Shown in pieces: positions 61,741 through 64,000 of a stretch of 64,000 bases of DNA. The DNA is from Roseateles terrae (GTDB lineage Bacteria; Pseudomonadota; Gammaproteobacteria; Burkholderiales; Burkholderiaceae_C), in assembly GCF_014192155.1 (NCBI RefSeq), contig NZ_JACHXO010000008.1, positions 124,001-188,000 on the forward strand, read 5' to 3'. The translations under genes were made by a program, and so were the position numbers. Under the pieces are notes generated by a model that was not told the origin of the DNA, searched no databases, and saw only the letters and a program-made list of their open reading frames with translations. Numbering within the stretch: position 1 is the stretch's first letter; each line of letters begins with the position of its first letter.

Positions 61741-62433
61741 TCACAGCGACTGACGCCGCACACCGATGGACAGCCGCTGGTTCAAGTGGCTGAACAGCAG
61801 TTCCGAGAGGGTGGTGAACACCAGGTAGATCAGCGCCACCGCGCTGTAGAACACAAACGGCTCGCGGGTGCTGCCGGCAGCCTGCATGCCGCGGGTCATC
61901 AGGTCATGCAGGCCGATGACGGACACGATGGCGGTGCTTTTGATCAGCACCAGCCAGTTGTTGGACAGGCCCGGCAGCGCATGCCGGAACATCTGCGGGA
62001 ACGTGATGCGCCAGGCCACCTGTCGCGGCGACATGCCATACGCCAGGCCCGCTTCCCGCTGCCCGGGCGGCACCGCCAGGAAAGCACCGCGGAAGGCCTC
62101 GGTGAGGTAGGCGCCGAAGATGAAGCCGATGGTCAGCACGCCGGCCACAAATGGGTTGATGTCGATGTAGTCCTCATGGCCCAGTGCCATGGCGACGTTG
62201 TTGACCAGCACCTGCCCGCCAAAGAAGATCAGCAGCATCAAAAGCAGATCGGGCACGCCGCGGATCAGCGTGGTGTAGACGGTGGCCACCGCTTTGGCGG
62301 CGCGCCATCGCGACAGTTTGGCCAGCGCCCCCAGCAGGCCCAGCAGCATTGCCAGTGCCATCGAACTCAGCGCCACGGCCAGGGTCAGCAAGGAGCCTTC
62401 CAGCAGGCTGGGCAGATACCCATGCAGATTCAT
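61741..62433 (-). CDS. Polar amino-acid ABC transporter permease (HisQ-like)
   Basis: The product is 230 residues with about five membrane helices. The ATG at 62433 has AAAGAGACG upstream. The PAAT-type motif (EAGLAYGMSPRQVAWRITFPQMFRHALPGLSNNWLVLIKSTAIVS) and TLIRGVPDLLLMLLIFFGGQ mark the HisQ-like partner. Together with the other permease it makes the membrane channel. Confidence 0.93.
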   Translation of the reverse strand: MNLHGYLPSLLEGSLLTLAVALSSMALAMLLGLLGALAKLSRWRAAKAVATVYTTLIRGVPDLLLMLLIFFGGQVLVNNVAMALGHEDYIDINPFVAGVLTIGFIFGAYLTEAFRGAFLAVPPGQREAGLAYGMSPRQVAWRITFPQMFRHALPGLSNNWLVLIKSTAIVSVIGLHDLMTRGMQAAGSTREPFVFYSAVALIYLVFTTLSELLFSHLNQRLSIGVRRQSL

Positions 62434-62524
62434 CAACGTCTCTTTGTCAGACCGGGCCTGCCGCCCCTCACTGCGGAAGCGGCAGGCCATGGAGGGTCCC
62501 TTCAGCGAAGCGACCGCCCGGAAG

Positions 62525-63319
62525 TCACTTCACCGAAATGTCGTACTTGAAGTACTTGTCGTTCAGCTTCTTGAACTCGCCGTTGGACTTCAGGGCGGCG
62601 ATGCCGTCGTTGAACTTCTTGGCCAGGGTCTTTTCGTCCTGCTTGCGCAGGCCGACACCGACGCCGACACCGAAGTACTTCGGATCGTTGTACTCGGGGC
62701 CGACCATTTCATAGCCCTTGCCGGCCGGGGTCTGGATGAAGCCCATGTCGGTGGCGACCATGTCGGCCAGGGTCAGGTCCACACGGCCGGACTTCAGGTC
62801 GAGGAACGCCTGGTCCTGAGTGGCGTAGCGAACGATGTCGCTCTGCTTGAAGGTGGCATCCACAAACTTCTCGTGGATGGTGGCGCGCTGCACGCCGATC
62901 TTTTTGCCCTTCAGGCCGGCAGGCGAGAAGTCGAACTTGGTGCCTGCCTTGGCGGCGAAGCGGGCCGGCACGCTGTAGTAGGGGTTGGAGAAGGCGATGA
63001 CCTTCTTGCGCTCATCGGTGATGGACATCGACGCGATGATCGCGTCCACCTTGCGCGACTGCAGGGCGGGGATGAGGCCGTCGAAGTCCTGCTGCACCAG
63101 GGTGCATTCGGCCTTCATCTGGGCGCACAGGGCGTTGGCCAGGTCGATCTCGAAGCCCTTGAGCTTGCCGTCCGCGCCGACTTCGGAGAAGGGAGGGTAA
63201 GCCCCTTCCACGCCGATGCGGATCTTTTTCCACTCAGGCGCCTGGGCCTGGACACCGGCCGCAGCCAGCATGGCAGCCGCCACCAGGGTGGCGCGGGCAA
63301 TCAGAAAGCGACGTTGCAT
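62525..63319 (-). CDS. Periplasmic amino-acid-binding protein (HisJ/LAO-like)
   Basis: The product is 264 residues. A signal peptide (RRFLIARATLVAAAMLAAAGVQAQA) precedes the SBP_bac_3 fold: IRIGVEGAYPPFSEVGADGKLKGFEIDLANALCAQM, then DGLIPALQSRKVDAIIASMSITDERKK and LKSGRVDLTLADMVA. The ligand is probably a basic or related polar amino acid (lysine, arginine, ornithine or histidine), but this cannot be fixed from sequence. It is the first gene of the operon, upstream of the permeases. Confidence 0.94.
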   Translation of the reverse strand: MQRRFLIARATLVAAAMLAAAGVQAQAPEWKKIRIGVEGAYPPFSEVGADGKLKGFEIDLANALCAQMKAECTLVQQDFDGLIPALQSRKVDAIIASMSITDERKKVIAFSNPYYSVPARFAAKAGTKFDFSPAGLKGKKIGVQRATIHEKFVDATFKQSDIVRYATQDQAFLDLKSGRVDLTLADMVATDMGFIQTPAGKGYEMVGPEYNDPKYFGVGVGVGLRKQDEKTLAKKFNDGIAALKSNGEFKKLNDKYFKYDISVK

Positions 63320-63387
63320 GAAGTTTCCTTTGTGGGGGATTCAGAAAGCCCGATGTTGCAATGCGGCATGACTCGCAACCATCAGGG

Positions 63388-64000
63388 TTATAGAGAGTGC
63401 AAAAACGTGTAGACCGGCCGGACGGTGGACAAAGGGTCCTCCTCCTGGGGGACATGGCCCAGCGCCGGGAACATTTCGAGCCGGCTGCCGGGGATCTGTT
63501 GCTGGAAGATGCGGGCCGCTTCCGGCGGGATGAGCTGGTCCCGGCCGCCCCACAGAATCAGCGTCGGGGCCTGGATGCGGGGGAGCAGGTCGGCAAAGCG
63601 GCCCGGTGTGCGCTGCGCCAGCCGCTGGGCCAGCGCTTCGCGGTTGCCCTCCCGCAACGTCAGCTCGAAATAACGGTCCACCAGCGAGGCGGTGACCTTG
63701 GACGGGTCGCCATACACGCTCTTGATGCTGCGCTCGACCAGCGGTCGGGGCAGGAAATTCCGCGCCAGGGCGCGGAGCAGAGCCGATTGAGGCACCCGAA
63801 AACCGGCGGGGACGGCGGTGCTGGCCACATCCAGATTGCCGGCGTCCACCAGGACCAGGGCGGCGACCTGCTCCGGATGCCGCGCCGCATAACCCCAGGC
63901 AATGCCGCCGCCCAGTGAATTGCCGCCCAGCACCACCCGCTGCAACTTCAGATGGGCGAGGAAACGCTGCAGAAATCGGTCATAGGCTTCGTCGCTGTAG
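63388..64000 (-). CDS. Alpha/beta hydrolase, 5' part beyond window
   Basis: The frame is open from the window edge to the TAA at 63388, showing 203 C-terminal residues. The nucleophile elbow GNSLGGG holds the catalytic Ser. The acid residue is expected in LILWGGRDQLIPPE and the catalytic His in ALGHVPQEEDP. Substrate is unknown; members include esterases and C-C hydrolases. The missing part holds the beginning of the core fold. It is 68 bases upstream of the binding-protein gene on the same strand. Confidence 0.88.
   Translation of the reverse strand, partial: YSDEAYDRFLQRFLAHLKLQRVVLGGNSLGGGIAWGYAARHPEQVAALVLVDAGNLDVASTAVPAGFRVPQSALLRALARNFLPRPLVERSIKSVYGDPSKVTASLVDRYFELTLREGNREALAQRLAQRTPGRFADLLPRIQAPTLILWGGRDQLIPPEAARIFQQQIPGSRLEMFPALGHVPQEEDPLSTVRPVYTFLHSL

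Overview
The window is GC-rich, gene-dense chromosomal DNA. Its gene content suggests a Burkholderiales betaproteobacterium close to Rubrivivax, Roseateles or Leptothrix: an exosortase A (XrtA/PEP-CTERM) exopolysaccharide locus, minCDE, DHA2-type efflux, a polar amino-acid ABC transporter and a flagellin. This placement is inferred from gene families, not from a marker-gene phylogeny. I see no rRNA, tRNA, insertion sequence or prophage.

Layout. Positions 1-8175 hold housekeeping genes: metG (3' part off the window), a bile-acid/Na symporter-like carrier, minCDE, a D-2-hydroxyacid dehydrogenase, a DUF1993 protein and an unknown gene. Positions 8349-15831 hold a SPINDLY-type O-GlcNAc-transferase-like gene followed by a three-part type I secretion system (ABC transporter, HlyD adaptor, TolC-like channel). 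A very good sigma-28 promoter match lies upstream of this run. Positions 15900-16825 hold two small unknown genes. Positions 17068-19169 hold a PEP-CTERM surface protein behind a sigma-54 promoter and, divergently, a stand-alone E1/ThiF-like adenylyltransferase.

Positions 19304-38200 form a 15-gene run on the plus strand, mostly with overlapping or near-touching genes. It encodes the XrtA exopolysaccharide machinery: export lipoprotein, chain-length protein, tyrosine autokinase, outer-membrane protein, AAA ATPase, two deacetylases, a FemAB-like protein, four glycosyltransferases, an amidotransferase, a ligase/polymerase and exosortase A with a fused EpsI domain. The polymer is probably built, modified, exported and length-controlled by this set, while XrtA processes PEP-CTERM proteins such as the one at 17068-18015. 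The initiating sugar-phosphate transferase and the PrsK/PrsR/PrsT regulators usual for this system are not in the window.

Positions 38205-43412 hold a NodT/EmrB/EmrA tripartite efflux pump with a divergent TetR-family regulator and a palindromic operator candidate. acnA follows on the minus strand. Positions 46571-56450 hold a complete type I-C CRISPR-Cas locus (cas3, cas5c, cas8c, cas7c, cas4, cas1, cas2) and an array of 30 repeats that decays at its far end. A cas11c small subunit is predicted from an internal GTG start inside cas8c. Positions 56808-58876 hold a lone flagellin gene and a FliK-like gene. Positions 58880-63319 hold a polar amino-acid ABC transporter operon with an embedded aspartoacylase-like gene. 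The window ends inside an alpha/beta-hydrolase gene.

The points most worth following up are the sigma-28-associated glycosyltransferase/type I secretion unit, the E1-like gene between the PEP-CTERM protein and the exopolysaccharide operon, the sigma-54 promoter of the PEP-CTERM gene, the internal cas11c start, and an intrinsic-terminator-like hairpin inside the CRISPR leader.
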